Origin: a virus
Virus record (IMG/VR): IMGVR_UViG_3300047409_000194
Location: 1-38,443 of that record
Length of the DNA: 38,443 nucleotides
Direction: 5' to 3' (one strand)
The position numbers and the translations under genes are program-made. The notes beneath the pieces were generated by a model. It searched no databases. It saw only the letters and a list, made by a program, of their open reading frames with translations, and was not told where the DNA came from. Every line of letters begins with the position of its first letter. Position 1 is the first letter of the stretch. Shown piece by piece: positions 33,867-38,443 of this stretch.

Positions 33867-34174
33867 CACCGCAAGCGTCCCAGGTGCCTCTGCACCGCTG
33901 CCAGCGCCTCTTCCAGCGAGGTCACCACCGCGATCGGCCCGTTCCAGCTGTGCAGGAAGGTTTCCTGGTCTGGGGTCAGCTCGCGCCGGCTGGGCGACTT
34001 GTCGCCGTCCTTGATCTCTAGCAGTAGGTTCATGCCCCACGTCCCGCCGCGGCCCACCAGCAGGTCCGGACAACCCTGGCCGATCGGGGCCAGGCTCAAC
34101 ACCGTGCAGCCAGTCTGGCGCAACGCCGCGGCGATCGCGGCATGGTTATCGTCGACCCGCGCCGCCCTGCGCAT
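33866..34174 (-). CDS. VRR-NUC-type (PD-(D/E)XK) nuclease, 102 aa
   Basis: Residues RVDDNHAAIAAALRQTG, then GCPDLLVGRGG, then NLLLEIKDGDKS and LTPDQETFLHSW match small phage VRR-NUC/Holliday-junction-type nucleases. Catalytic PD (D37), E53 and K55 (ExK) are all present, Q70 is conserved in the family, and IAVVTSLEEALAAV is the usual ending. It may cut branched DNA. ATGA overlaps at both ends tie it to the gene before and the membrane gene after. Confidence 0.82.
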   Translation of the reverse strand: MRRAARVDDNHAAIAAALRQTGCTVLSLAPIGQGCPDLLVGRGGTWGMNLLLEIKDGDKSPSRRELTPDQETFLHSWNGPIAVVTSLEEALAAVQRHLGRLR

Positions 34175-34713
34175 CAGTGCCGCTTGAGCGGGTTGCGCTC
34201 GGCCTTCTGCAGGAACAGGTTACCAGTGCCGAGCGGCCGCTCGCCGCACTTCGCGTCGCACTTGACCTGCACCTTTTTTTTGCAGAACACCAGGATATCG
34301 GTGCCGTCGAGCTGCACGTTCTGGCGCTCGTCCTCGGTCGCGTTCAGCCAAAACGGGAAGCGCCCGATGCGCATCGTCTGCAGCACGCAGTCGACCGCCA
34401 GCGCGCCCTTCTGGGTGGTGGTCAGCTTCTTGTTGTCAAACTCGGCCCAGCGCGGCCAGGAGCCGTACGGCAGCCGGCGCATGTCGGCGATCCACTCCGG
34501 TTTGATCAGCCAACCGCAGGCGGTGCGCCCGATCACCCCCTCCTGGCCGGCGTCGACCAAGGGCGCCTCGTGCTCGTGCTCGACGATCGCCGCCAGCCCG
34601 TTCTGGGTCGGGAACACATAGATCACCTTGTTGACGACCGAGACGTGCGCGCGGATATCGCTGTGCTCGGTCTGGATCCCGTACTCGAAAAGATCAGCAG
34701 TCGTGCCGTCCAC
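34174..34713 (-). CDS. Unknown protein immediately downstream of the c4-like RNA, 179 aa
   Basis: GTG 34713 with AGGGGAG about 8 bases upstream is preferred; an upstream TTG (34749) has no ribosome site. Mixed alpha/beta: DLFEYGIQTEHSDIRAHVSV, VIYVFPTQNGLAAIVEHEHE, TACGWLIKPEWIADMRRLPY, WAEFDNKKLTTTQKGALAVD, then Cys/Lys-rich QVKCDAKCGERPLG. The KLTTTQKGALAVDCVLQ segment resembles small phage proteins of unknown role. Being the first gene after the c4-like RNA, it stands where P1/P7 encode an antirepressor, but I see no Ant (KilA-C/BRO) motif. Confidence 0.68.
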   Translation of the reverse strand: MDGTTADLFEYGIQTEHSDIRAHVSVVNKVIYVFPTQNGLAAIVEHEHEAPLVDAGQEGVIGRTACGWLIKPEWIADMRRLPYGSWPRWAEFDNKKLTTTQKGALAVDCVLQTMRIGRFPFWLNATEDERQNVQLDGTDILVFCKKKVQVKCDAKCGERPLGTGNLFLQKAERNPLKRH

Positions 34714-34985
34714 TGAGATACTCCCCTGGTTTTGATAATGATACTTCAATAGGACAAGTCATGGCCTGAATACTCCTGCCATGCGGACTACAGGCCTCTC
34801 GGCCACGCGTTCTGCTTCCAGGGGGACCGTTATGTTCCGGTGGCCTATCCCGCCTCTTACACCCTTACCCCTGTTCGTGGAGTCCCCGCGCAAGGTCTCC
34901 GCGCCGACTTGTCAGTACAGCGCACCGCTTTGCTTCCACGCCGGGACGGCATCCCGCTTGATCTCGCTTGGAGTGCGCCAATAGA
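34714..34985 (-). other. Non-coding leader between c4-like RNA and the 179-aa gene
   Basis: The interval has a hairpin GGCCTG/CAGGCC (34796-34763 in the RNA) and a GC-rich self-complementary element around CGGGAUGCCGUCCCGG. I could not find a clear second copy of the c4 target downstream of the RNA. A short reading frame ending ARRPCAGTPRTGVRV crosses it, but has no ribosome site. It is most likely regulatory leader. Confidence 0.45.
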
Positions 34986-34988
34986 AAA

Positions 34989-35080
34989 GCCCCGCTATTG
35001 GGAGAGGGACGGGTGGCATCGACGGAACACAGCAACGTCGCCGGTTTGCACCGGACCATCCCCCTGCCAATAAGCGGGGC
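34989..35080 (-). ncRNA. c4/CI-type antisense RNA candidate
   Basis: Read on the - strand, a long closing stem GCCCCGCUUAUUGG (35080-35067) pairs with CCAAUAGCGGGGC (35001-34989; one bulged base). Inside are CCGGU-loop-ACCGG (35054-35041), CGACG/CGUCG (35040-35036 with 35024-35020) and an imperfect GGGGGAUGG/CCACCC pairing. UUUUCU follows the closing stem. The fold, the interior UCGAUGCCACCC-type sequence and the position in an immunity region resemble the Rfam c4 antisense RNA (P1, P7) and P4 CI RNA. Direction is set by the U-run and the neighbouring promoter; the match is by eye. Confidence 0.72.
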
Positions 35081-35081
35081 C

Positions 35082-35105
35082 TGCTGTGTCTGCCATCGAT
35101 GCCAC
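35082..35105 (-). promoter_or_regulatory. Leader target complementary to the c4-like RNA (seqA-like)
   Basis: Two blocks, 35082-35089 and 35096-35105, are exact inverted copies of 35027-35034 and 35013-35022 inside the c4-like RNA, in the same order with spacers of 6 and 4 bases. The RNA can therefore pair with the start of its own transcript, as P4 CI RNA (seqB) pairs with seqA. Confidence 0.72.
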
Positions 35106-35116
35106 TCGACGTGGTT

Positions 35117-35147
35117 ATCGTACTCCAGCAAGCCCCCTGTCTGTCAA
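35117..35147 (-). promoter_or_regulatory. Candidate promoter for the c4-like RNA
   Basis: On the - strand TTGACA (35147-35142), 19-base spacer, TACGAT (35122-35117). The -35 is perfect, the spacer is long and the -10 is weak (4 of 6). It would start RNA near 35110, just at the seqA-like block, which fits the P4 layout. Confidence 0.5.
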
Positions 35148-35165
35148 GGAAAACTACTTGCCCAA

Positions 35166-35342
35166 CTACTTTTCCGGGAGCTGACAGGCCTGTCGTTTAC
35201 CAGACCGGGTGGAACCAGGCCTGACTTTTCCCGAATTTAAGTCCCCCGACTTCTGTTCGGAGACTTCTGTCCCGAGCCGGAGTAGCACCGGCTCTTCGCC
35301 GCGCAGCAGCAGCCACACTTCTCCATCCAGGTAGTAAACCAT
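35166..35342 (-). CDS. 58-aa protein related to the 40-aa protein upstream
   Basis: AGGAGGG lies about 7 bases before ATG 35342. It begins MVYYLDGEVWLLLRGEEPVL, which echoes MFEIEGRCYLVLGEEGYLIE of the 40-aa gene at 35461 (GE/GR, L-x-L, GEE, then Leu). The last 30 residues are Ser/Arg/Gly-rich and unlike it. The gene directly follows an intrinsic terminator whose U-run ends at its ribosome site, so expression may depend on antitermination or on a different transcript. Confidence 0.6.
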   Translation of the reverse strand: MVYYLDGEVWLLLRGEEPVLLRLGTEVSEQKSGDLNSGKVRPGSTRSGKRQACQLPEK

Positions 35343-35355
35343 GGCCCACCCTCCT

Positions 35356-35389
35356 AAAAAACAGGGGGTCTACGGGGCCGTAGACCCCC
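35356..35389 (-). terminator. Intrinsic terminator / attenuator
   Basis: On the - strand GGGGGUCUACGG pairs with CCGUAGACCCCC (35389-35378 with 35375-35364), followed by CUGUUUUUU (35364-35356). It is a strong rho-independent shape downstream of the repressor and 40-aa genes and 14 bases before the next start codon. Confidence 0.85.
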
Positions 35390-35460
35390 CCCTCAACGCC
35401 GCGGCACCCGAAAGGAACAAAGCGGTGCGCGGATCGCGGCCATGCGAGGAACCGCAATTC

Positions 35461-35583
35461 TTATCGTCCCGGCGGGTACCCGATATAGGTCAGGGTCTCG
35501 TCCGGTTCCCGGGTGAAGCGGAGCTCGATCAAGTAGCCCTCTTCGCCCAGCACTAAATAGCAACGCCCTTCGATCTCGAACAT
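35461..35583 (-). CDS. 40-aa protein co-transcribed with the repressor
   Basis: ATG 35583 is 2 bases after the repressor stop (TGAGCATG), so coupling is likely. A beta-rich, acidic peptide (MFEIEGRCYLVLGEEGYLIE then LRFTREPDETLTYIGYPPGR). Related by eye to the 58-aa protein downstream. Too short to assign; possibly an accessory factor of the repressor. Confidence 0.62.
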   Translation of the reverse strand: MFEIEGRCYLVLGEEGYLIELRFTREPDETLTYIGYPPGR

Positions 35584-35585
35584 GC

Positions 35586-35810
35586 TCACCCCTTGCGGCG
35601 CTTCCTGCGGATCCCCAGCGGCCCGAAGACATCCGGTCTGAGCTCGAGCCGGGTCACCTCGCCGCGGGTGGCGCGTTCGATCGCCACCGCGCGTTCGGGT
35701 GGCACCGGGGCGCGGCCTACCACCCACTGTGAAATAACGCCCTGGGTCACCCCCAGGCGGTCGGCCAGCTCCTGCTGGGTCGTGGTCTGCAAATAGTCTA
35801 TGAGGTTCAT
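35586..35810 (-). CDS. YdaS/Cro-like repressor, 74 aa
   Basis: ATG 35810 (MNLIDYLQ) fits the family start; an ATG 9 bases upstream is possible. The helix-turn-helix is TQQELADRLGVTQGVISQWV, followed by GRAPVPPERAVAIERATRGE and a LRPDVFG motif, typical of YdaS/Cro-type phage regulators that close with AIERAT..V...LRPD. The C-terminus is basic (RRKRRKG). It is divergent from early promoter P2, the expected place for a repressor controlling that promoter. Confidence 0.87.
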   Translation of the reverse strand: MNLIDYLQTTTQQELADRLGVTQGVISQWVVGRAPVPPERAVAIERATRGEVTRLELRPDVFGPLGIRRKRRKG

Positions 35811-35817
35811 GGCGCCC

Positions 35818-35828
35818 ATTGTCGCAAT
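35818..35828. promoter_or_regulatory. Short inverted repeat ATTG-TCG-CAAT, possible operator
   Basis: Four-base arms around TCG, between the repressor start and P2. It could be an operator half of the repressor, but it is short and occurs once; low weight. Confidence 0.3.
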
Positions 35829-35872
35829 AGCCGTGCTTATTTGCAACACCGATAAAATTAGTAAGAAAACTA

Positions 35873-35901
35873 TTGACACATACCTACGCTACTCCGATAA
35901 T
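35873..35901 (+). promoter_or_regulatory. Early promoter P2
   Basis: TTGACA (35873-35878), 17 bases, GATAAT (35896-35901), with AT-rich DNA before it (35850-35872, GATAAAATTAGTAAGAAAAC), an UP-element-like stretch. It shares CTATTGACAC, CTACGCT and GATAATTC with P3. Confidence 0.92.
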
Positions 35902-35926
35902 TCGTACATCAACCAAGGAGAACGAA

Positions 35927-36082
35927 ATGCGCGACTTCACAGCAGTACTGATCAGCCCGGTGCTTCGCTTCACCGGGTTTCGCTTCAGCAAGCAGTACCG
36001 CTGGGGCAGCAGCAAGTTTCACCGCATCGTGTTCGCCAGCGTCAACACCATCAAAGCCAACCGCCTCGCAGGAGACCTGTAA
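35927..36082 (+). CDS. 51-aa basic protein, first gene of block 2
   Basis: AAGGAGAACGAA precedes ATG 35927. Basic (VLRFTGFRFSKQYRWGSSKF, FASVNTIKANRLAGDL). Not recognised. Ends in a TAATG overlap. Confidence 0.7.
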   Translation: MRDFTAVLISPVLRFTGFRFSKQYRWGSSKFHRIVFASVNTIKANRLAGDL

Positions 36083-36261
36083 TGAAGACCTACCGCATCG
36101 ACGCCGTCCCCCAACACCTGGTCCCCGCGCTGGTCGCGGTGCTGGCCAAGGTGGCCCAGGGCTACCACCCCGACACCGCCTGCAGCCTGATCGCCAAGTC
36201 GCACCCGGTCTCGTTCCGCGCCCTCCAGGGTGCATTCACTCTCGCCAACAAGGGCAACTAA
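36082..36261 (+). CDS. 59-aa hypothetical protein
   Basis: One-base TAATG overlap with the gene before. MKTYRIDAVPQHLVPALVAV, then AKVAQGYHPDTACSLIAKS and FRALQGAFTLANKGN. Mostly helical; unknown. Confidence 0.68.
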   Translation: MKTYRIDAVPQHLVPALVAVLAKVAQGYHPDTACSLIAKSHPVSFRALQGAFTLANKGN

Positions 36262-36262
36262 G

Positions 36263-36475
36263 ATGAACCTCTGCTTCTCGCATGAAGAATGGACCCCGGA
36301 GCAACGCAATACCGCCGGTCGGCTGCTGGCACAAGCCGCCGGGGTGCTGGAGGCCGTGGGCCGCATCTACCCGCACCTGACCGTCGCCACCAACCTCGCC
36401 TCCGAGATCGACGACGCTCTGGGCCACAAGCAGTACATCGCCGCCAGGGACGCGGCGGCAAAGGCGCAAGCATGA
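36263..36475 (+). CDS. 70-aa hypothetical protein
   Basis: ATG 36263, one base after the previous stop. FSHEEWTPEQRNTAGRLLAQ, then VGRIYPHLTVATNLASEIDD. Helical; the pattern resembles small phage proteins found with the next gene. Ends in ATGA. Confidence 0.68.
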   Translation: MNLCFSHEEWTPEQRNTAGRLLAQAAGVLEAVGRIYPHLTVATNLASEIDDALGHKQYIAARDAAAKAQA

Positions 36476-36744
36476 AACCACTCGCCCGTGAGTTCGCCAG
36501 CTTCCGCAAGGCGGTCATCGACGACGACGCCAGTGACGCCCAGGTCGAGGACATGGAAGCGGCATTTTTCGCCGGGGCCATCTGCGCCCTCGGCGTGCTG
36601 GTCAAGACTCTCGTGCGCGGCGTTGACGACAGCAGCAAGGAGCAGGCCGTGCAGCGCCTGGCCGACATGGTTGCCGAGTGCCGCGCCTTCGATGCCAGCA
36701 TGAGGGCCGACGCGGCCATCATCCGCGCCAGGGACCAACAATGA
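36472..36744 (+). CDS. 90-aa helical acidic protein
   Basis: ATGA overlap. MKPLAREFASFRKAVIDDDA, then a hydrophobic AAFFAGAICALGVLVKTLV (about 28-47) and a charged C-terminal helix (KEQAVQRLADMVAECRAFDA). It may be membrane-associated. Role unknown. Confidence 0.68.
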   Translation: MKPLAREFASFRKAVIDDDASDAQVEDMEAAFFAGAICALGVLVKTLVRGVDDSSKEQAVQRLADMVAECRAFDASMRADAAIIRARDQQ

Positions 36745-36824
36745 GCGCCGCCGACCGGGCCGTGGCGCTGGTGCTGACCCTGGCCGCCTTCGTGCTGCTC
36801 GTGCTCCACCTCAGCGGACTCTAA
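36741..36824 (+). CDS. 27-aa single-span membrane microprotein
   Basis: ATGA overlap with the previous gene; TAA is 2 bases before the next start. MSAADRAVALVLTLAAFVLL then VLHLSGL: residues 7-24 are a full transmembrane helix. Its exact fit between two coupled genes argues that it is translated. Role unknown; phage microproteins of this type often modify host membrane proteins. Confidence 0.6.
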   Translation: MSAADRAVALVLTLAAFVLLVLHLSGL

Positions 36825-36826
36825 CC

Positions 36827-37039
36827 ATGAACCCTCCGCTATCCGTCCTGGATCCCAGGTTCGTCTACCGCAACTCGGACTGGACCGATGTCGGCGCCAC
36901 CTTCGCCCGGGTGCGCGAGCGGCTGCGTGCCCAGGCTGATCACGAGCAGTACATCGCCGACCTGGTCAACCGCGAGCTGGAGCTCGCCCAGGTGATCGTC
37001 GCCCATGTCAATGCACGAACTCGACAGTTGTTGCCTTGA
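36827..37039 (+). CDS. 70-aa hypothetical protein
   Basis: MNPPLSVLDPRFVYRNSDWT, then DVGATFARVRERLRAQADHE and a helical C-terminus (DLVNRELELAQVIVAHVNA). The phrase FVYRxSxxTDVxATFxRVR is characteristic of a small family common in Pseudomonas- and Burkholderia-type phages, function unknown. Confidence 0.72.
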   Translation: MNPPLSVLDPRFVYRNSDWTDVGATFARVRERLRAQADHEQYIADLVNRELELAQVIVAHVNARTRQLLP

Positions 37040-37040
37040 C

Positions 37041-37298
37041 ATGAGAACCCACTACCAGGTGCCGTGGGAGCTCGATCTCGACGTCGTGGAATTGACCCGG
37101 CTGCGCAAGCGTGCCGGCGTCAAGGTGGCGTCGGAACGCATCGTCGTCGACTTCGAGTACCCACCGATCCCCATCCGCTGCTACGACTGGTCGGCCTGCC
37201 GTTCCGGGTACGAACCGGGATGCCTCATCGGCCGGGGGCCGACCAAGGACGCCGCGATCGCCGACCTGCTCGAGCAGGAATACGACAACGGCCAATAA
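37041..37298 (+). CDS. 85-aa HicB-like hypothetical protein
   Basis: ATG 37041 lies one base after the previous stop (TGACATG); an ATG at 37005 would extend it by 12 residues without ribosome site. MRTHYQVPWELDLDVVELTR, then VVDFEYPPIPIRCYDWSACR, and a closing GPTKDAAIADLLEQE. The closing segment, strand then GxTxxxAIxDLxE, recalls HicB-like partial folds. No HicA partner is present. Confidence 0.62.
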   Translation: MRTHYQVPWELDLDVVELTRLRKRAGVKVASERIVVDFEYPPIPIRCYDWSACRSGYEPGCLIGRGPTKDAAIADLLEQEYDNGQ

Positions 37299-37316
37299 TT
37301 ATTATTAGAAAAGCTA

Positions 37317-37345
37317 TTGACACTTTTCTACGCTGCGCTGATAAT
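37317..37345 (+). promoter_or_regulatory. Early promoter P3
   Basis: TTGACA (37317-37322), 17 bases, GATAAT (37340-37345); AT-rich run upstream (37295-37316, CAATAATTATTATTAGAAAA), UP-element-like. The closest relative of P2 in the -35 half and of P1 in the downstream half. Confidence 0.93.
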
Positions 37346-37378
37346 TCAGACATCGACAACGCACCAGGAGCAACCCGA

Positions 37379-37582
37379 ATGAAAAGCTTCTACATCGTGA
37401 CCAACCCCCACCGCGACGGCGCGGGTAATTTCAAGATCGGCACCGTTCGCGAATTACCCAGCGGCAACTGGGTATGGAGTGGCCTCGGTCGTTCATCGCG
37501 GCAACTGTCGACCGAGGATGCAGCCAGGAAGGCGGCGAAACGCGCCTTCGGCAATGTGCGCTTTGAGGAGGTTTTGCAATGA
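37379..37582 (+). CDS. 67-aa hypothetical protein, first gene of block 3
   Basis: CAGGAGCAACCCGA precedes ATG 37379. MKSFYIVTNPHRDGAGNFKI, then GTVRELPSGNWVWSGLGRSS and RKAAKRAFGNVRFEEVLQ. Compact beta/alpha fold; unknown. Ends in ATGA. Confidence 0.72.
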   Translation: MKSFYIVTNPHRDGAGNFKIGTVRELPSGNWVWSGLGRSSRQLSTEDAARKAAKRAFGNVRFEEVLQ

Positions 37583-37851
37583 ACTACGAATACCAACTGT
37601 CCGCCGCCGAGGAGAACGCAGTCGACCCCGGCGTCACCGAGCAGATGAATGACCGCGCCCGTGCCGCGCTGCTCCAGCAGTGCCGCACCGACGACGGCAA
37701 CAAGATCCGCACCGGCTGGTTGGAGTTCAACGAGGAGTGCCAAGCGGTCACCGCCGAGCAGTTCGTTGACGGTCTGAAGCAGATCGGCCAGGAATGGTGG
37801 GAGGAAGCGGTCCAGGAGCAGTGGGCCGAGTTGTACGAGGCCACCGAGTGA
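37579..37851 (+). CDS. 90-aa acidic helical protein
   Basis: ATGA overlap at the start, GTGA at the end. Acidic (LSAAEENAVDPGVTEQMNDR, WWEEAVQEQWAELYEATE), consistent with a DNA-mimic or protein-binding role, but no motif decides this. Confidence 0.68.
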   Translation: MNYEYQLSAAEENAVDPGVTEQMNDRARAALLQQCRTDDGNKIRTGWLEFNEECQAVTAEQFVDGLKQIGQEWWEEAVQEQWAELYEATE

Positions 37852-38030
37852 TCACCCTGCGCGACTTCTTCGCCGCCACCGCCCTGCAAGGGGCGCTGGC
37901 AGGCGGCACCGAAGAGACCAGGTTCCACCAGGACATCATCGACGACTACGCCAACCTGGCCTACGCCTTCGCCGATGCCATGCTTTTACGCAGTCACAAC
38001 GCACCACGCCAACCCAGGGAGTCAGAATGA
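37848..38030 (+). CDS. 60-aa protein of the TLRDFFAA phage family
   Basis: GTG 37848 overlaps the previous stop (GTGA). VITLRDFFAATALQGALAGG, later NLAYAFADAMLLRS: this TLRDxFAAxALxGxLA ... AYxxADAML signature marks a very common small protein in temperate phages and prophages. The function is unknown. A start 54 bases upstream is open but lacks a ribosome site. Confidence 0.8.
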   Translation: MITLRDFFAATALQGALAGGTEETRFHQDIIDDYANLAYAFADAMLLRSHNAPRQPRESE

Positions 38031-38248
38031 AACAGTACCGCATCACCGTTACCGAGATCGGTGGCAATGACGGCAGTGTCGTCGGCAATGAGACGACCAA
38101 CACCGACATCTTCACCCAGATCGTCGGCGAGACCGAGCTCAGCCTGCGGTCGCTCATCAACGCCATCAACACCAAGCCCCGCGTCCGCACCCGCAACCGC
38201 AAGCAGACTCTGGTCGGCGCCGTAACCCGCGTCGAGGCCGCGAAATGA
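38027..38248 (+). CDS. 73-aa hypothetical protein
   Basis: ATGA overlaps at both ends. MKQYRITVTEIGGNDGSVVG, then TQIVGETELSLRSLINAINT and a basic end (RVRTRNRKQTLVGAVTRVEA). Beta-rich; no recognised family. Confidence 0.7.
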   Translation: MKQYRITVTEIGGNDGSVVGNETTNTDIFTQIVGETELSLRSLINAINTKPRVRTRNRKQTLVGAVTRVEAAK

Positions 38249-38443
38249 CCCACGACGAAAAGCTCGAGGTGATCCGCGCCATGCAAGAAACCGGAGGCAG
38301 CTTCGTACGCCTGCTGGGTGAGGCCTGGCTGCACGCCGACGAGAGCAACAGCAAGCGCATCCAGGACGCTTTTCCCGACTACATCGCCAGGTACCGCGCG
38401 ATCGGCATCAGCAACCGCCGGCGCACCCTGCGCCTGACCCCCC
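38245..38443 (+). CDS. 5' part of the 70-aa early protein that continues at base 1
   Basis: ATG 38245 overlaps the previous stop (ATGA). The frame runs to the window end and continues through the repeated 127 bases to the stop at 139-141. N-terminal half MTHDEKLEVIRAMQETGGSF is helical and acidic. Unknown function. Confidence 0.72.
   Translation, partial: MTHDEKLEVIRAMQETGGSFVRLLGEAWLHADESNSKRIQDAFPDYIARYRAIGISNRRRTLRLTP
38317..38443. repeat. Terminal direct repeat, right copy
   Basis: Identical to bases 1-127. See the left copy. Confidence 0.93.

Noticed and set aside
34865-35131. 88-codon - strand ORF through the c4-like RNA
   Set aside because: It reads through the RNA stems and has no ribosome site; conservation there is better explained by RNA structure. 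ORFs of this kind are often annotated over c4 RNAs.

Overview
The window is one complete, GC-rich genome of a short-tailed (podovirus-like) bacteriophage, deposited as a circular contig. Bases 1-127 are repeated exactly at 38317-38443, and an ORF that is cut at the right end continues in frame at base 1, so the unique genome is about 38,316 bp. The host is probably a GC-rich proteobacterium: start sites carry AGGAG-type ribosome sites and the early promoters are sigma70-like. The P22-type portal, gp4/gp10-like neck proteins, several internal (ejection-type) virion proteins, and the lack of sheath, baseplate or tape-measure genes all point to a short tail.

Layout. A control region at about 29.8-30.15 kb separates two main units. 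Leftward (- strand) runs the late unit, 29776 to 2849: terminase, an RNA-polymerase alpha-CTD-like protein, a string of tiny genes, portal, scaffold, N4-gp56-family capsid protein, decoration protein, adaptor, nozzle, collagen-like fibre, lectin-like receptor protein, GNAT-like protein, seven internal or low-complexity virion proteins, and two membrane proteins that may act in lysis. Rightward (+ strand) run small early genes in three blocks, each behind a closely related promoter/leader cassette (30092, 35873, 37317). The last block crosses the contig junction into a recombination module (Rad52-like annealing protein, SSB, coiled-coil protein, YbcO-like nuclease, AlpA-like HTH). The two units converge and overlap at 2849-3345.

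Between the early blocks lies a leftward island (35810 to 32754) that looks like an immunity region. It holds a YdaS/Cro-like repressor, two tiny related proteins separated by an intrinsic terminator, and then a structured RNA resembling the c4/CI antisense RNAs of phages P1, P7 and P4, preceded by a complementary leader segment and a candidate promoter. Downstream are an unknown protein, a VRR-NUC-type nuclease, a small membrane protein, a second collagen-like protein and a small zinc-motif protein. A c4-type switch suggests a temperate or plasmid-like state, yet no integrase, partition or replication-initiator gene is recognisable.

The most interesting points are: (1) a late-operon protein that fuses an alpha-CTD with the DNA-contact residues largely intact to a small Cys/His motif; (2) the c4-like RNA switch; (3) a short C-x2-C-x3-H-x5-H motif recurring in unrelated small proteins; (4) one palindromic Shine-Dalgarno site serving two divergent, antisense-overlapping genes; and (5) a Pro/Gly/Met-rich insertion inside the portal protein. 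Many genes are translationally coupled through ATGA or GTGA overlaps; I used these to choose starts and to find several genes shorter than 60 codons.
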